Shown: positions 36,265 through 48,500, counted from the first letter of the stretch. The stretch is DNA of 64,000 nt from Tichowtungia sp964398915 (GCA_964398915.1 CAYNOR010000011.1:22489-86488), one strand, 5' to 3'. Notes: generated by a model not told the origin, from the letters alone. Translations and numbers: made by a program.

Positions 36265-39200
36265 TCATTTTTCTGATTTCACTTCCACTTGAGCGGTCGG
36301 GTGCAGTGTGACCGGACCGAGCAGACCGGATTCCTGAAGCGGATCATTTTGTTTCCACAGCCGCCAACTGGCGAAGGTCAGGCGTCCGGCCGGACTTGGT
36401 TTGCCATCCAGAACCCACTGCGGCCAGGCCTTGAGCGTGCGGTCGGGGGTGCGGTCGCTATCCTCGGGCAGTTGCTCGTCGCCGATCATGCGGTTGATCA
36501 AGAGGTTGGTGGCCTGCACTTCGAGCAGGTTGTCTCCGGGTATTACCGCCCCGGTGATGTCCACCCGGAACGGCGGTTTCCAGAGGATGCCGAGATCCTT
36601 GCCATTGAGTGAAACCCGGGCCATCACCTGCACCCGGCCTAAGTCGAGGAACAGCCGCCGGTTCGGTCCGACCATGGCTTCGGGCACGCGCAGCGTTTGG
36701 ATATAGGTGGCCGTGCCGGAGTAAAATTTCACACCGGGATCGCTGTGCTGGCTCCAGGAAATCAGCTTTTCCAGCGTAATGCGTTCTGGTCCGCCGCGCT
36801 CGGGGTCGAATCGCACGTCCCACGGGCCGGTCACTTCCACCGGCGGCGAAATTACAGGCACGCTGACCCGCTGCGTCGCGCCGGATGCGGTCGTGACCTC
36901 GTATTCGCCCGCTTCGCGAGATTCCAGCCAGATCCCGCCTTGCGGCTCGCAGTGAATTTGCACGACGGCCTCCGGCGGCAGCGGCCCGGTGAGGAAATTC
37001 ACGGTCTCCGGATCGGTGCCGATCAGGCGATGTGGCTTGCCATCCAGTGAGTAATCGACCTGCAGCGTCTTCACGATGCCGTTCGCCGGGTCTCCGTCCG
37101 CCGCCATCCGCGAGACAAGAATGCCGGTTTCCCCGGCATCAAGGAGGCGCTGCAATTGATCCCGCACATCGCGGGTTCGCGCCGGATCATTGAGCACGCC
37201 GTAGCGCGCCAGATCGATCTTTGCGCCGCTCGCGTTACGTCCCAGGCGAAGCGTGTCCCCGTCGCGACCTTTCGCGACGAACGGCTCGTCATCGACAGTA
37301 AAAGCCACGACAAGCGTCTTCACGATATTGGGCGCGGGATCGTCGCCAACGGCCAGCGCGGTCACGGGGAAGCTAATGTCGCCGGCATCGACCAGACGCT
37401 GAACCTTGGCGGTCACATCGCGGGTTCGCGCCGGGTCACCCGCACCGTAGTTCGCCTGGCGGACGAGGATTTTTCTGGACGGCTGTGGGACGGCGGAAAG
37501 CAATGTCATTCCCTTGCGGCGAACTTGCACGACGGGATCGTCGGCCCCGGCGCTCTTACGGAAGACAACAAACACCGATCCGCCCGGCCCAAGGGTGAGC
37601 GCCACACGCGTGAGTCCATCCTTCGCCTCATAGACCCCTGCGCGCTCGATGCGTCCGGTTTCCGGCGACCACAGCTCCGGCACCTTGCCAGCCACGCGGA
37701 AGGCGCAAGTCGCTGTGGTCTCAAAGGGCTGACCGTTGGCCACGAAATAGATATCCTCTCCGCCGGTACTGCGGTGAGTGAAACGCCACGGCTGATTGCA
37801 GGTGAAGTCGGGCGGCAGGCCGCGATGATGCAGGAGTTGCTCCGGAGTCATGCCCCACACGACGCGCCCGCGTCCGAACGCATGTTCCTTCACGCTCTGG
37901 CCGTCGCAATCGCCCCAAAGCTCCAGACCCAGCCGGCGGACTTCCTCATCGCACTGCGGGTAGCCGCTCAGGCTTGGTGATTTCAGCGGGCGCGGGCCGA
38001 GCACCGTGGCTCCGGATTCGACGAGTTTCTTCACCTTGCGCAGCAATTGAGGTGTCATCGTCTGCGTATCAGGCAGCACGAGCAGGGAATAGCTCATGCC
38101 ATCGGGCAGAACGATGCGCCCGGCGCGCACGGACATGCGCTTGAGCACGGCGTCGTCCGAGCACTCGTCCCATTTGTAGCCCAGGCGCGGATGGTCACTG
38201 AACCGCAGCGGCGGGGCCTCGGGCTGGAGATAACAGATATCCGCAACAAACACCCCCTGCCGCAGCATGAACTGACAACGAGCCAGATACTCGTGCCACG
38301 GGCGCGACTGCTCCCACCACGTCTGCGTGCGCTCGTAATGCTGGCCCCACGGCCCCATCATCATGCCCGGTTGGTAATCGGCGGCCCACGGCTGCATGGC
38401 GTAGCGGTGGAAGACGATGCGGTTGATCCCCTCGGTAAACGCGCGGTCGCCCACGGCCTTGAGCAGAGCCGGATGAAGCCGCCACCGTTCCTGATCGTCG
38501 GCCGTGAAGGCCTCGGCACCGATGATGCGTCTGCCATAAACGTGTCCCGCCGACGCCATGCCGGTGCAGGTTTCCATACCATCGCCGGCCGGTGTCCAAA
38601 ATTCCCCCATCGGTTCTTCCGCCTGACCACCCAATGGAATGGCATCGCACGGGCAACCATAAGCCTCGACCGAGAAGCGTATTCCGGACGTATTGGCCAG
38701 TTCCCGGAAACGCCCAGCGTAATTTTCGATCACCAGATCGGAAACCGTCCGGCGCACATCCCAAAGAAAACGCTCCGAGACTTCGAGGCTGTCCACGACG
38801 CGTCCAGTGAACACCGGAAGGAACGGTATTAAATCGTATCCGCGCCGCTGCTGAAATTCCTCCCGCATCCGCGATGTCCAGTTCTGTGACCCGTTCTCCC
38901 AACTGTCAATGTGCGTGGCCACCAGACCCTTGGCCAGGGGTTTCTCCGCGATGCCCGTATCGCTTGCGAGCTTGGCCATCATGCCCGCAAAATGTGCCTC
39001 AATCCCGGCCCGGCCGAGTTTGTCACACTCGAGGCCTCGACCGGACTTTGGTGCGGGCGCGTTTTCCGATCCAGTGCTGGTGTGACCGATTCGCAGGATC
39101 GTCCACTTGCCGGGCGGCACGTTCCAGACCAGGAGCCCGTCCGCAGCCATCTGGGTCGTGAGAGGGATGATGGCCCGCGGGTTGATGATCGCCTGCGGTG

Positions 39201-39840
39201 TGAGTTCGCCCCGGCCGCGTTGATGCCGGGTCACGGTTTTGTTGATCCCCCCAATAACATCCGGAGTCGGCTCGCCCAATCCCCTGTGCTGGAAAGAAGC
39301 CTTCGACTCAATGCTGGGAATCCGGAAATCGCCGGTTGCTGGAATTGCCTGCACCGCGATATCGCGGTAATAACCGGCGACGGTCCCGGGCTGCGGCAGC
39401 ACGCCTTCAAAACGAAGCGGGCCGGTGATACTGGTTTCGCTCCATGTCACTTCCTGCATCGACTGCTCCGGCTGGACCCATGGCCCGCCGCTGCCGTTCC
39501 AACCGGCGTCGTTATTCATGTTGATTTCCAGGCCCAGTCGTTTCGTTTCGGCGTGAACGTGCCGGAACGCATTACGCCACGGAGTTCCCATGAAATCTAC
39601 CGGTCCGACCGGCGTGCCCTGATCCACCTCCATGATCAACGCGCCACCGAGTCCGACGCGCTGCATCGCTTCCAGATCAGCCGTGATGCCGCAGTTCGTG
39701 ATGTTGCCATTGAGCCAGAACCAATAAACCCATGGCCGCGCCTCATCCGGCGGGTTTTTAAATCCGGCATCCAGCCCGTCCGCAGAAGCGGCGGGCAACG
39801 ACGACAATGCGAGAAGGATCGACAGGAGGATTTTTTTCAT
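36265..39840 (-). CDS. Secreted GH106-like alpha-L-rhamnosidase (two DnaJC11-like modules)
   Basis: 1191 residues with a signal peptide (MKKILLSILLALSSLPAASA). The GH106 start is RPWVYWFWLNGNITNCGITA followed by DLEAMQRVGLGGALIMEV. Later catalytic-domain landmarks are HIDSWENGSQNWTSRMREEF and RIVFHRYAMQPWAADYQPGM. After about 790 come two 84-residue-type modules with YG..DPARTRDVTAKVQRLVDAG...GDDPAPNIVKTL..., resembling the C-terminal domain of DnaJC11-like proteins (DUF3395). A C-terminal galactose-binding sandwich ends it (FLDLGRVQVMARVSLNGKDLG). GH106 enzymes cleave alpha-L-rhamnose from plant or microbial glycans. It starts 16 bases after the previous gene, in one operon. Confidence 0.85.
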   Translation of the reverse strand: MKKILLSILLALSSLPAASADGLDAGFKNPPDEARPWVYWFWLNGNITNCGITADLEAMQRVGLGGALIMEVDQGTPVGPVDFMGTPWRNAFRHVHAETKRLGLEINMNNDAGWNGSGGPWVQPEQSMQEVTWSETSITGPLRFEGVLPQPGTVAGYYRDIAVQAIPATGDFRIPSIESKASFQHRGLGEPTPDVIGGINKTVTRHQRGRGELTPQAIINPRAIIPLTTQMAADGLLVWNVPPGKWTILRIGHTSTGSENAPAPKSGRGLECDKLGRAGIEAHFAGMMAKLASDTGIAEKPLAKGLVATHIDSWENGSQNWTSRMREEFQQRRGYDLIPFLPVFTGRVVDSLEVSERFLWDVRRTVSDLVIENYAGRFRELANTSGIRFSVEAYGCPCDAIPLGGQAEEPMGEFWTPAGDGMETCTGMASAGHVYGRRIIGAEAFTADDQERWRLHPALLKAVGDRAFTEGINRIVFHRYAMQPWAADYQPGMMMGPWGQHYERTQTWWEQSRPWHEYLARCQFMLRQGVFVADICYLQPEAPPLRFSDHPRLGYKWDECSDDAVLKRMSVRAGRIVLPDGMSYSLLVLPDTQTMTPQLLRKVKKLVESGATVLGPRPLKSPSLSGYPQCDEEVRRLGLELWGDCDGQSVKEHAFGRGRVVWGMTPEQLLHHRGLPPDFTCNQPWRFTHRSTGGEDIYFVANGQPFETTATCAFRVAGKVPELWSPETGRIERAGVYEAKDGLTRVALTLGPGGSVFVVFRKSAGADDPVVQVRRKGMTLLSAVPQPSRKILVRQANYGAGDPARTRDVTAKVQRLVDAGDISFPVTALAVGDDPAPNIVKTLVVAFTVDDEPFVAKGRDGDTLRLGRNASGAKIDLARYGVLNDPARTRDVRDQLQRLLDAGETGILVSRMAADGDPANGIVKTLQVDYSLDGKPHRLIGTDPETVNFLTGPLPPEAVVQIHCEPQGGIWLESREAGEYEVTTASGATQRVSVPVISPPVEVTGPWDVRFDPERGGPERITLEKLISWSQHSDPGVKFYSGTATYIQTLRVPEAMVGPNRRLFLDLGRVQVMARVSLNGKDLGILWKPPFRVDITGAVIPGDNLLEVQATNLLINRMIGDEQLPEDSDRTPDRTLKAWPQWVLDGKPSPAGRLTFASWRLWKQNDPLQESGLLGPVTLHPTAQVEVKSEK

Positions 39841-39856
39841 AGCACTTTTTTTGGAT

Positions 39857-42800
39857 TCACTCCGGTTCGCCCTGCCTTCCTTTTGCCTCCGGGATGAAGC
39901 GCAGACACACCGGGCCGATCAAGCCCGATGGACTGAGCGCAGCGGCCCGCGTGAGGGTCGGGAATTTCCATGTCACAAAGGCCACGCGTCCAGACGGGCT
40001 GGGCTTACCCTCCGCCAGCCAATCGGGCCAGCGGGTCGGCCATGTTCCGCCGTTGTAGGGATAGGCGACTTTGGCGGGATCCTCCCACTGCATGTCATCA
40101 GGCAGTTGCTCGTCGCCGATGATACGGTTGGCCCACGGCGTGGCGACCCGCACAACCAAGCGGTTTGCGCCCGCCGGCACCCGTCCGGTCACATCGATGA
40201 CGAACGGAGGTTTCCAGAATGTGCCGAGCTTTTTACCGTTCACCTCGACTTCGCACACGACCTGCACGTTGCCGAGGTCGAGGAAGATCGAACCTCCCTG
40301 CAGCCATTCCTTCGGCACGTCAAATCCGGTTTCATACTCCGCAATGCCGGAAAAATACCGGATACCCGTGTCGGCATGAGCAGAGAGAGAACTCAGATGA
40401 CTAAGAGTGGTTGTCGGCGGGGCGCCTCGTCCGGCCTGAAAGCGAATCTGCCATGGGCCGCTGATCGGCAATGGAGCGGATACCTCCGGCACCGTAAAGC
40501 GCCAACTCTTTCCCGCCGTCGTGCTCGCCACATAAAGACCAGGCGAATCCGCTCGCGCCTGAATCTTTCCGGCCTTATCACGACCGAGCTGGATCTGGAA
40601 AGGCAGGTCGTGCCCACCGCTCAGTTGGATGCGGTCCGCATCCTGTCCCGAAAAGGAAAACAAACGGTCGCCGACACTGTATTTCACGGTCAGCGTCTTG
40701 ACCACACCGGGCGCAGGATCATCGCCATCAGCCAGCCGCGCCACCGGCACGCCGGACTCTCCCTGATTGATGATGTTCTGGAGTTTGGCCGTCACGTTTC
40801 GTAACTGCGACATATCCGCCGGCGCGCCGTAAACGGCCTCTTCGATTTTGATTTCCGGCCGCGCGGATGCCGCGAGCTGGAGCGGATCGGGATCTGTGCC
40901 GGTGAACGTCAGTGAGCGGTCGCCGACGCGGTATTTCACGGTCAGCGTCTTGACCACACCGGGCGCGGGATCATCGCCATCAGCCAGCCGCGCCACCGGC
41001 ACGCCGGACCCTCCCTGGTTGATGATGTTCTGGAGTTTGGCCGTCACGTTTCGCGACCGCGCCGCATCCCCCGGCACGCCGTAGGCGGCCTCTTCGATCT
41101 TGATTTCCGGCCGCGCGGATGCCGCGAGCTGGAGCGGATCGGGATCCGTGCCGGTGAACGTCAGTGAGCGGTCGCCGACACGGTATTTCGCGGTCAGCGT
41201 CTTGACCACACCGGGCGCGGGATCATCGCCATCAGCCAGCCGCGCNNNNNNNNNNNNNNNNNNNNNNNNNNNNNNNNNNNNNNNNNNNNNNNNNNNNNNN
41301 NNNNNNNNNNNNNNNNNNNNNNNNNNNNNNNNNNNNNNNNNNNNNCTCCCTGGTTGATGATGTTCTGGAGTTTGGCCGTCACGTTTCGCGACCGCGCCGC
41401 CCCCACCGACACGCCGTAGGTGGCCTCTTCGATCTTGATTTCCGGCCGCGCGGACACCGCAAGCTGGAGCGGATCGGGATCCGTACCGGTGAATGTCAGT
41501 AAGCGGTCGCCGACACGGTATTTCACGGTCAGCGTCTTGACCACACCGGGCGCGGGATCGCCGCCGTCGGCCAGCCGCGCCACGATGAGGCCGGTCGATC
41601 CTTGGTTGATGACGTTCTGGAGTTTGTCCGTCACGTTTTGCAACCGCGCAGCATCCCCCGGCACGCCGTAGGTGGCCTCTTCGATTTCCAAGCGCGGAGC
41701 GGGCAGCGTGCCGATGAGCGGCTGGCCATTTCGCGAAACGGCGATGATCGGATCGGCCTCCGCCGGTTTGCGAAAAATCACAAAAACCGAACCGCTCCGC
41801 TCAAAGTGCAGCGGCACATGCACACGCCGTCCCTCGACGCGATAGACCCCGGCATCCGCAGTGGCGCCGGTTTGAGGATTCCAGAGTTCCGGACGCCGCC
41901 GCCCGGCATCGAATGAACACAGGCTGTCCACCGGGGTGTCGTCCGTGTTGGCGACAAAAAAGATATCTTCGCCCGCATCCCCTCGCCGTTGGATCCAGCG
42001 CAATCCGGGGTTGTCCGAAACAAAGGCGGCGGGCACTGCAAGCCTCTCCATGACCGAGGACAAGGGCGTGTTTTGGAAAATGCGTCCCTTACCATAGAGG
42101 CGACCGTCCGGCGGGGCGGCTCCCTCGTTCCCCCAAACTTCTTTGGCCATTTCACGCACACGCTGGTCGGCTTGCGGATAGCCGCCCAAGCCGGGCGAGC
42201 GGTCCGGCGGGTTACCCCAGATCGCCGCGCCATCACGTACAAGCGATTGGATTTTTTCCAGCAGTTCCGGCGTCATGCTCCGGCCATTGCCCAGCACGAG
42301 CAGCGCATACGAAGCTCCGCCTGGAAGCGTGAGGCGGCCATCTTTCACCGTCATCTCCGCGATGTTCCGGTCGGTCACCAGATCGAACTGATGGGTGAAC
42401 GGAATCGCCGGATCGAAGTTGGGGCGCGGTGGCGGGTTGTAGGGCGAGCCCTCCGAGGTGAAGCAGGCGATGTCCGCCGGGAACCGTCCCTGCTGGAGCA
42501 GAAACTGGCTGCGCGCGAGGTAGTCCAGCCAGGGTTTGGAAAACTCGAACCATGTATTGTGCCGGTCGAAATGAATCCCCCACTGGGCCATCGTCATGCC
42601 CGGCGCGCGCTCCCATGGCTGCATGGCATAACGGTGGAAAACCAGCCGGTTGACCCCGTTGCAAAACACCCGGTCGCCGAGAACTTTGTAGGCGAAGGGA
42701 TGGTCGCGGAACCCTGCCTGAACCGGCCACGATGTGAACGCCTCGGCCGCCACGATCTTTTTCCCCTGCGTGTGGGCGGCGGACGCCGCGCCGATCGCCC

Positions 42801-44601
42801 AACGCGAACATTCGTCGTGCAGCCAGAACTCGGTCATCGGCACATCCGCCTCGCCGCCGGCCAGCACGTCGTTGAACGGGCCGTCGCCATACGCCTCCGA
42901 AGAAAATGTCATGCCTTGCTCATGCGAAAGCCGCCGGAATTCCGCGAAATAATTATCGGTCACCATCTCGCCGACTGTTCGCCGCAGGTCCCACAAAAAC
43001 CGCTCGGTCTCGTCCACCGAACCGATGACCAATCCGGTCAGCGCGGGCAGCCAAGGCGTCATGTCATACCCGCGGCGCTCACGAAATTCCTCACGCATTT
43101 TCGGCGTCCAGTTCTGACTGCCGACTTCCCAGCTATCGACATGAGTCATGGTCAGCGATTTGGCGTTCGTACGCTTGGCATCGGCCTTGAGCTTGCCGAT
43201 AAATTGTTCGAAGTGATGACGCGTCGCCGCGCGACTGAGCTTGTCACTTTCGAGCCCGACGCTGGCCGCCGGTGCCGGATGGTTTTCCTTGCCGGTGGGG
43301 GTCGAGCCGAAGCGGACGATTTCCCAATTCCCCTCCGGCACTTCCCAGGTCAAGACACCATCCGCAGTGAACTTGTCGGTGAGGTTCACCACATCTTCCG
43401 ATTTGATGCGGCTTGCCGCGCCAACCGGCGGCTGTCCCATGGACAGCTGTCCGCGGATCATGGCGGAGCTGGCTTGCAGCGCGGCGGTGTGCGGCAGCGA
43501 GGAAAGAATCACGTTTCCGAGCCACAGCTCGGATTTTCCGGGAAATAAAATCCGGAAGTGCCGTGCTGCCACGGCGGGTTTCACGGGTTGGAAACTCAGA
43601 TACTCACCAAATCCGGGTCGCGCCAGCTCACGCCACGAGGCTCCATCCTCGGAGGCTTCCAGGATGGAATCGTAGCCCACCCCCTTGGGCACGACCATGC
43701 CCAGCGAGGCCACGGTTTGCGGCTGGGCGAAGTCCACCTGCAGCCACACCGGGGTCCCCGGCTTTTCTGGAACCAACCGCGACAACTGCCAGATATTGCC
43801 ATCCAGAAACCGGCGCGGGTCCTCGCCGCCGGACGATTTCACCGAGACGGCGAGATCCCGGAGCGGAACCGGTTCCGCCGCCGGACGCGGCCAGGCAAGC
43901 ACGACCGAGTCCTGATAGAATCCCTGGTCCATCCACGGGCGGCGGCCATGGTGCTCAAACGCACCCGCCTGGACCACGGGCCCCCTATTCGCCCATGGTC
44001 GCGGCAGTTCGAGGCGCTGCACGCCTTTCCCGCCTGCCACAGCCTTCGTGCTCCACACAACATGCTGCGTGGAAAGTTCCGGCGGATTCCATGGGCCGCC
44101 GCTCCCGGCCCATCCGCCGTCGTTGTTCATGCTCACCACGATTCCCAGCCGGTCGGCCTCGGCCACGGCATGCGAAAAAAGTTTCCGCCACTCATCGGAA
44201 AAGAAGGCCACCGGCCCGGAGGGAACATGCTGCCACACCTCCATGATCAACACCCCGCCGATGCCGACACGAGCCATCGCCTCTAGGTCCGCCGTGATCC
44301 CCTCGCGCGTTATATTGCCATCAATCCACATCCAATACGTCCACGGACGCGCCGATTGCGGCGGTTGTTGAAAACCGCTGTCGAGCTCAGACGCCTCAAC
44401 TCCAGGCAGCGGAAACAGAGCGGCAAGAAGCAGTGTTAGCAGCACAGCGGGAGAGAGGGAAACCCTCTTTACCCGGCCAGTCTTGCCCGGTGCTCCGGCA
44501 AATTCGAGATCCATCGAGACACGATTCGCGCCCGATTCATGGTGTCCGTCAATCGTCCACAAGTCTCTTTGAGGCGGGCGAACTGTCTGTCGTTTTTGCA
44601 T
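39857..44601 (-). CDS. Secreted GH106-like protein with tandem DnaJC11-like repeats, interrupted by assembly gap
   Basis: About 1085 residues precede the 100-N gap (41246-41345) and 463 follow it. It has a leader of about 45 residues and then a signal peptide core (LSPAVLLTLLLAALFPLPGVEA). The GH106 start is RPWTYWMWIDGNITREGITA. An F5/8-type carbohydrate-binding insertion follows at about 245-390 (FLDGNIWQLSRL, WLQVDFAQPQTVASLGMVV). The catalytic landmarks are HVDSWEVGSQNWTPKMREEF and VFHRYAMQPWERAPGM. At least four 84-residue modules are then followed by the C-terminal sandwich. The frame breaks across the N run only because 100 is not the true gap length; 17 bases, or 17 plus any multiple of 252, restores it. 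GGAGTGAAGC precedes the ATG, 3 bases after the esterase stop. Confidence 0.8.
40595..41685 (-). repeat. Tandem 252-bp repeats encoding 84-residue modules
   Basis: Units start (minus strand) at 41685, 41433 (interrupted by the gap), 41098 and 40846. Each encodes IEEA.YG......RNVTAKLQN, INQG...ARLADGDDPAPGVVKTLTVKYRVGD and TGTDPDPLQL in order. The middle units are nearly identical in DNA; the outer ones have diverged. The copy number is at least four; more may be hidden in the gap. Confidence 0.9.
41246..41345. other. Assembly gap (100 N)
   Basis: Exactly 100 undetermined bases inside the second repeat unit. Comparison with the intact unit at 41098-40847 shows that 17 bases would join the two sides in phase, or 17 plus whole 252-base units if repeats were collapsed. 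Confidence 0.98.
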
Positions 44602-44604
44602 GCT

Positions 44605-45510
44605 TCACTCCTTGATTTTACGGTATTTTTCGGCAAATCGCTCCCCGATGATTTCCTGGGAGCGGGTGTCATAGTGCAGGCGGTCCCCAATGTGGCCGGT
44701 CAGATCCCGTGCATCGACCGTGGCCGTGAACGGGCGCAGTTCGGGGAGACTTAGCAGGATGTCGTTGATTTCCCGGACGTGCTTGAACTTTGGATGGGGA
44801 GTAATGAATGTGCCAATGGTGCAGGCAATAAAGGGCAGTTCAGGATCATTGAACTTTTCCCTCAGCGAGTCCACAAGCTGCACCAGCTTTTCTTCGTAGA
44901 GTTGGTATCGTCCATCGGTGCTGTCCGATTCCCCCTGAAGCCAAAGGATGGCTTTCAGCCGTGGCTTGGTCGCAGAATCCGAGGAAAGCGCCAGAAGGCC
45001 GCGGCGGACAGCCTCGTCAAAGAATCCCTTGGGATGTCCGCTTCGCCATAGCTCGATCCATGATCCTCCGGCGGCCCCCGGAATCAATCCAATGACCGCC
45101 TGCGGGTCATCGCGGCGAAGGCTTCGTGCAAAGCTCATTCCGGGTCCGACCCCGGCATTATCCGAGCCATCGACCGCGTCGGCCACACCGGACGCATGGA
45201 GAGGATCGCTGGCCGTACACCATTGATCGTCGCGCATGGTAAACATTTGAATGCACGGATCGGGTGTTTGTAGCTTAGGCACCACGCCGCGCCCCTTCAT
45301 ATTGGATTGCCCAAGCAGAAGAAACAGGTCGAATGAGGCCGCGTTTCCCGGCAAATCCACGGAACCGGCAGCAAGCAAATTTGGAGACCCCCCACTAAGA
45401 CAACCCAAAAGTGCTGCGACAAAAACCATGCGAAACCAGAGAAGCTTGGAGATCAGATGCAACTTTGTATCCGACGTTTTGCCAACCGCTATTGTAAGGT
45501 GTTTACGCAT
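44605..45510 (-). CDS. Secreted SASA-type carbohydrate acetylesterase
   Basis: 301 residues of the sialate O-acetylesterase (SASA/DUF303) SGNH-hydrolase family. Block I is FDLFLLLGQSNMKGRG with the nucleophile serine, block III includes WLQGESDSTDG, and the C-terminal acid-base block is GDRLHYDTRSQEIIGERFAE with Asp and His. A hydrophobic N-terminal stretch (WFRMVFVAALLGCLSGGSPNLLAA) is a signal peptide. In PVC and Bacteroidota clusters this family removes acetyl groups from sugars so that glycosidases can act. Start chosen at MRKHLTIAVGK, with AGAAGGACTGTAAAT upstream; an earlier start overlaps the preceding gene. It lies within the GH106 operon, 13 bases from the upstream gene and 3 from the downstream one. 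Confidence 0.88.
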   Translation of the reverse strand: MRKHLTIAVGKTSDTKLHLISKLLWFRMVFVAALLGCLSGGSPNLLAAGSVDLPGNAASFDLFLLLGQSNMKGRGVVPKLQTPDPCIQMFTMRDDQWCTASDPLHASGVADAVDGSDNAGVGPGMSFARSLRRDDPQAVIGLIPGAAGGSWIELWRSGHPKGFFDEAVRRGLLALSSDSATKPRLKAILWLQGESDSTDGRYQLYEEKLVQLVDSLREKFNDPELPFIACTIGTFITPHPKFKHVREINDILLSLPELRPFTATVDARDLTGHIGDRLHYDTRSQEIIGERFAEKYRKIKE

Positions 45511-45523
45511 ATTTACAGTCCTT

Positions 45524-48500
45524 CTACGGTGTTGTCGCGAGTGACACATTTGGCTCCGCGCGGAGCTCGACCGGACCCAGGAGCCCGGAGGGCAGCAGAG
45601 CGTCGGCGGCGGAGTAGAGTTGCGACTGGCAGTAGGTGAACGGCTTGCCGTAGGGGCTGCGCAAGTCGCCGATGATCCGGTTGGGCCAGAGGTTGACCAC
45701 GCGGATTTCCAGATCGTTTGCGCCCGCTCTCAAAACGTCGGTGACATCGACCTCATAGGGTGCGTGCCACAGGATGCCGCAGTCTTTGCCGTTGACCTTC
45801 ACAGAGGCCATGACCTCGACTCCGCCCAAATCGAGCACGATCCGACGGTTTGCGCCCGGCAGTGCTGGCGGGACGGTGACCTGATTGCGATAGGTCGCAT
45901 GACCCGAGAAATAGCCGATGTCTTTATCCGAATGGTCGCTCCATGAGATCAGGCTCGGAAAATTTGTCGAGGCCGGCGCGCCGCGTCCGGGTTCGAAGTC
46001 CACCTGCCACGGACCGGTAACCTCTACGGGTGCAGGCAGGGTTTCCACTTCTGCGGTCCAGGTTTTTCCACTGGCAGTCTTTGCGGTGAACGATCCCGAG
46101 CAGTCGGTTTGCAACCGGGTCAAGCCTTTGACGTCGGCAGTTAAACTCCAAGCCGGGTTCGGAGTGCTCAGTATGAGTGGCTGCCAATCGGTTCCGATGG
46201 TCACGAGAGATTTGCCTTCGATAAGATATTCCACGCGCAGGTTTTTCACCACTCCGGGCGCGGGATCTACCGGATTGGCCATATCCGAAACCATGGGCAT
46301 CGTTCCGCCCGCTATAAGCGTCTGCAATCGAGCCGTCACGTCCAGCGTACGTGCGGGATCATCCAAAACTCCGTAAACCGCTTTTTGAATCACTATCGGA
46401 TTCTGAGTTCCGAACGCAGGAAAAAGCTCCTGGCCAGCGTGCTTCAACGAGATGACCGGATCTTCACCCTTGGCCGGGCGGAACACGACGAACGCGGACT
46501 CTGCCGGCCCGAGATTCAAAGGCAGTTCCGTAACCCCGTCCGCCTCGCGCCAGGCGGCGAGCTTTTCGGTTTTTCCGCTGACAGGATCCCAGCGTTCGGG
46601 GGCCATGCCGGTCACGCCGAAGCGGCAGACCAATTGCTGATCGCGCTGGGTGTTGTGATTGGCGACGAAGTAAACATCCGCTTCAGGAGTCCGGCGATGG
46701 ATGGCATTGACCGGTTGTACGTTGCCCGCGCGTTGATAAACCTCCACGGGTCTGCCGTTTGCATTGGAAAATTCAAAGTCCGGTTTGATCCCAGCCATCC
46801 GGATCGCTGCCGCCAGGGGGATGCCCTGCACAAACAAGCCCTTGCCGACCTTGCGGCTCGTCACATTTTTACCATCCACCTCACCCCAGATCCCGGCGGC
46901 GAGTTTCTGAATCTCCCGGTCGCGATTCGCGCGATCCGTCAATCCCGCCGCACGGTCCGGACGCTGCGTGGCATAAACGGTGAGGCCTCCCTCCAGAAGC
47001 TCTCTCACCTTTGCGAGCAGTTCGGGGGTGCTGACCGTGGTATCGGGCAGCACGACCACACGATAGCCCTCGCCCAACGGAAATCGCAGGGAACCATTTT
47101 GCAGCTTCGCCTTTCGTAGTAGGCCATTTTGCGAGGAGAACAGGTAGTCGAGGCCGCGCGGCAGTTCCCGCTTGAGCCACTGATAACGCGAGTCCACCGC
47201 GCTCATGGCCACCGGCACATACTCGGGCATCAGCACCACGACCTGGCCCACCACGCTTCCTTGTTGCAGAACCGACTGGCAGCGCTCCAGATAATTCAGC
47301 CATCCACCGGCCTCGTTCCACCATGTGCTGGTGCGCTCGAAGTGAATCCCGTTCGGCCCCATCGTCATGCCCGGTTCCCGGTCAAGCCATGGCTGGTGCG
47401 CATAGCGGTGGAAAACAAACTGGTTAACCCCCCCAGCATACATCAGGTCGCCCTTGGCCTTGAGGGTCTTGGGGCTTTCGGTCCAGCGGTCAAGGTGCGA
47501 AGTAAACGCCTCTGCCGGAACCAGCGGCTGACCGGTCACCTGGGAGCACGAGCTGGCATGTTTGGCCAGCCAGTGATGTTCGGTCAGATCGGGGACATAG
47601 TTCGCCCAGAACTCACCCATCGCCACATCCACCTTTTCGGCGATATCCAGCGTGTCGCAGAACATCGTGTGATAGTTCTCCGACCAGAACTGCAGACCGT
47701 CCTGATGACAGAGCCCAGTGTAATACCCATAATAGTTTTCAAGGATCAGCTCCTGCAGCGTCCTGCGATAATCTTCCAGAAACCGTTCGGATGTTTTCAC
47801 ATCGTCCACCACCCGACCGGTGAGCAGCAGCGGAAGGAACGGCGTCAGGTTATAGCCGCGCCGCTTGCGGAATTCCTCCGGCATCGCTGCAGTCCAGTTC
47901 TGTGCGCCCACTTCCCAGCTGTCGGTGGTGGCATAGGAAAAGGCCTTGCCAGCCAGCGGTCCGCAGAGTTTGGCCAGCCGACCGATGAATCCATCATAGT
48001 GCCTTTTAACCGCTGTCTTGCTAAGCTTGTCGCACTCCAGCGCGCTGGTGACACTCGTCGGCACAGGGCGGGCTTCCACTCCGCTGGCAGTCTGCCCCAC
48101 GCGCAGCACCGTCCACTTGCCCGGTGGAACAGTCCATTTGAGTTGGCCCGTCGCATCCATGAGCTTGCTCAGGTCCACGACCTGGCCCGAAGGGATAGCC
48201 GGTCCGTTGGGGCGACTGGCTCCGGCCTCATACGAAAAGCCCGGAAACGGCGTGTAATAACCGGCCTTCGGCATGAACCCTACGAGCGTAGGCGTTAGGG
48301 CCAACTCCACTTCGCCGATGCGAAAAGCCTCTCCACCTGCCTGGTCAAACTTTAACCGAAAATACCTCCCCGTGGCGGGAGCGAAGGTGACTTGGGTCTG
48401 CCCGATTTTGAAATGCATATTCTCATTGTAATCAAACCGTGCAAACGTCCGGAAACTCACGCCATCATCGGACACCTGGATTTCCCCGCCGCTGCCCGGA

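Noticed and set aside
41194..41209. An apparent frameshift splitting the GH106 gene in two
   Set aside because: It is caused by the arbitrary 100-base gap; 17 bases (or 17 plus multiples of 252) restore one frame.
40595..41685. Regular tandem repeats that might suggest a CRISPR array
   Set aside because: The 252-bp units are contiguous without spacers and encode an in-frame protein module.
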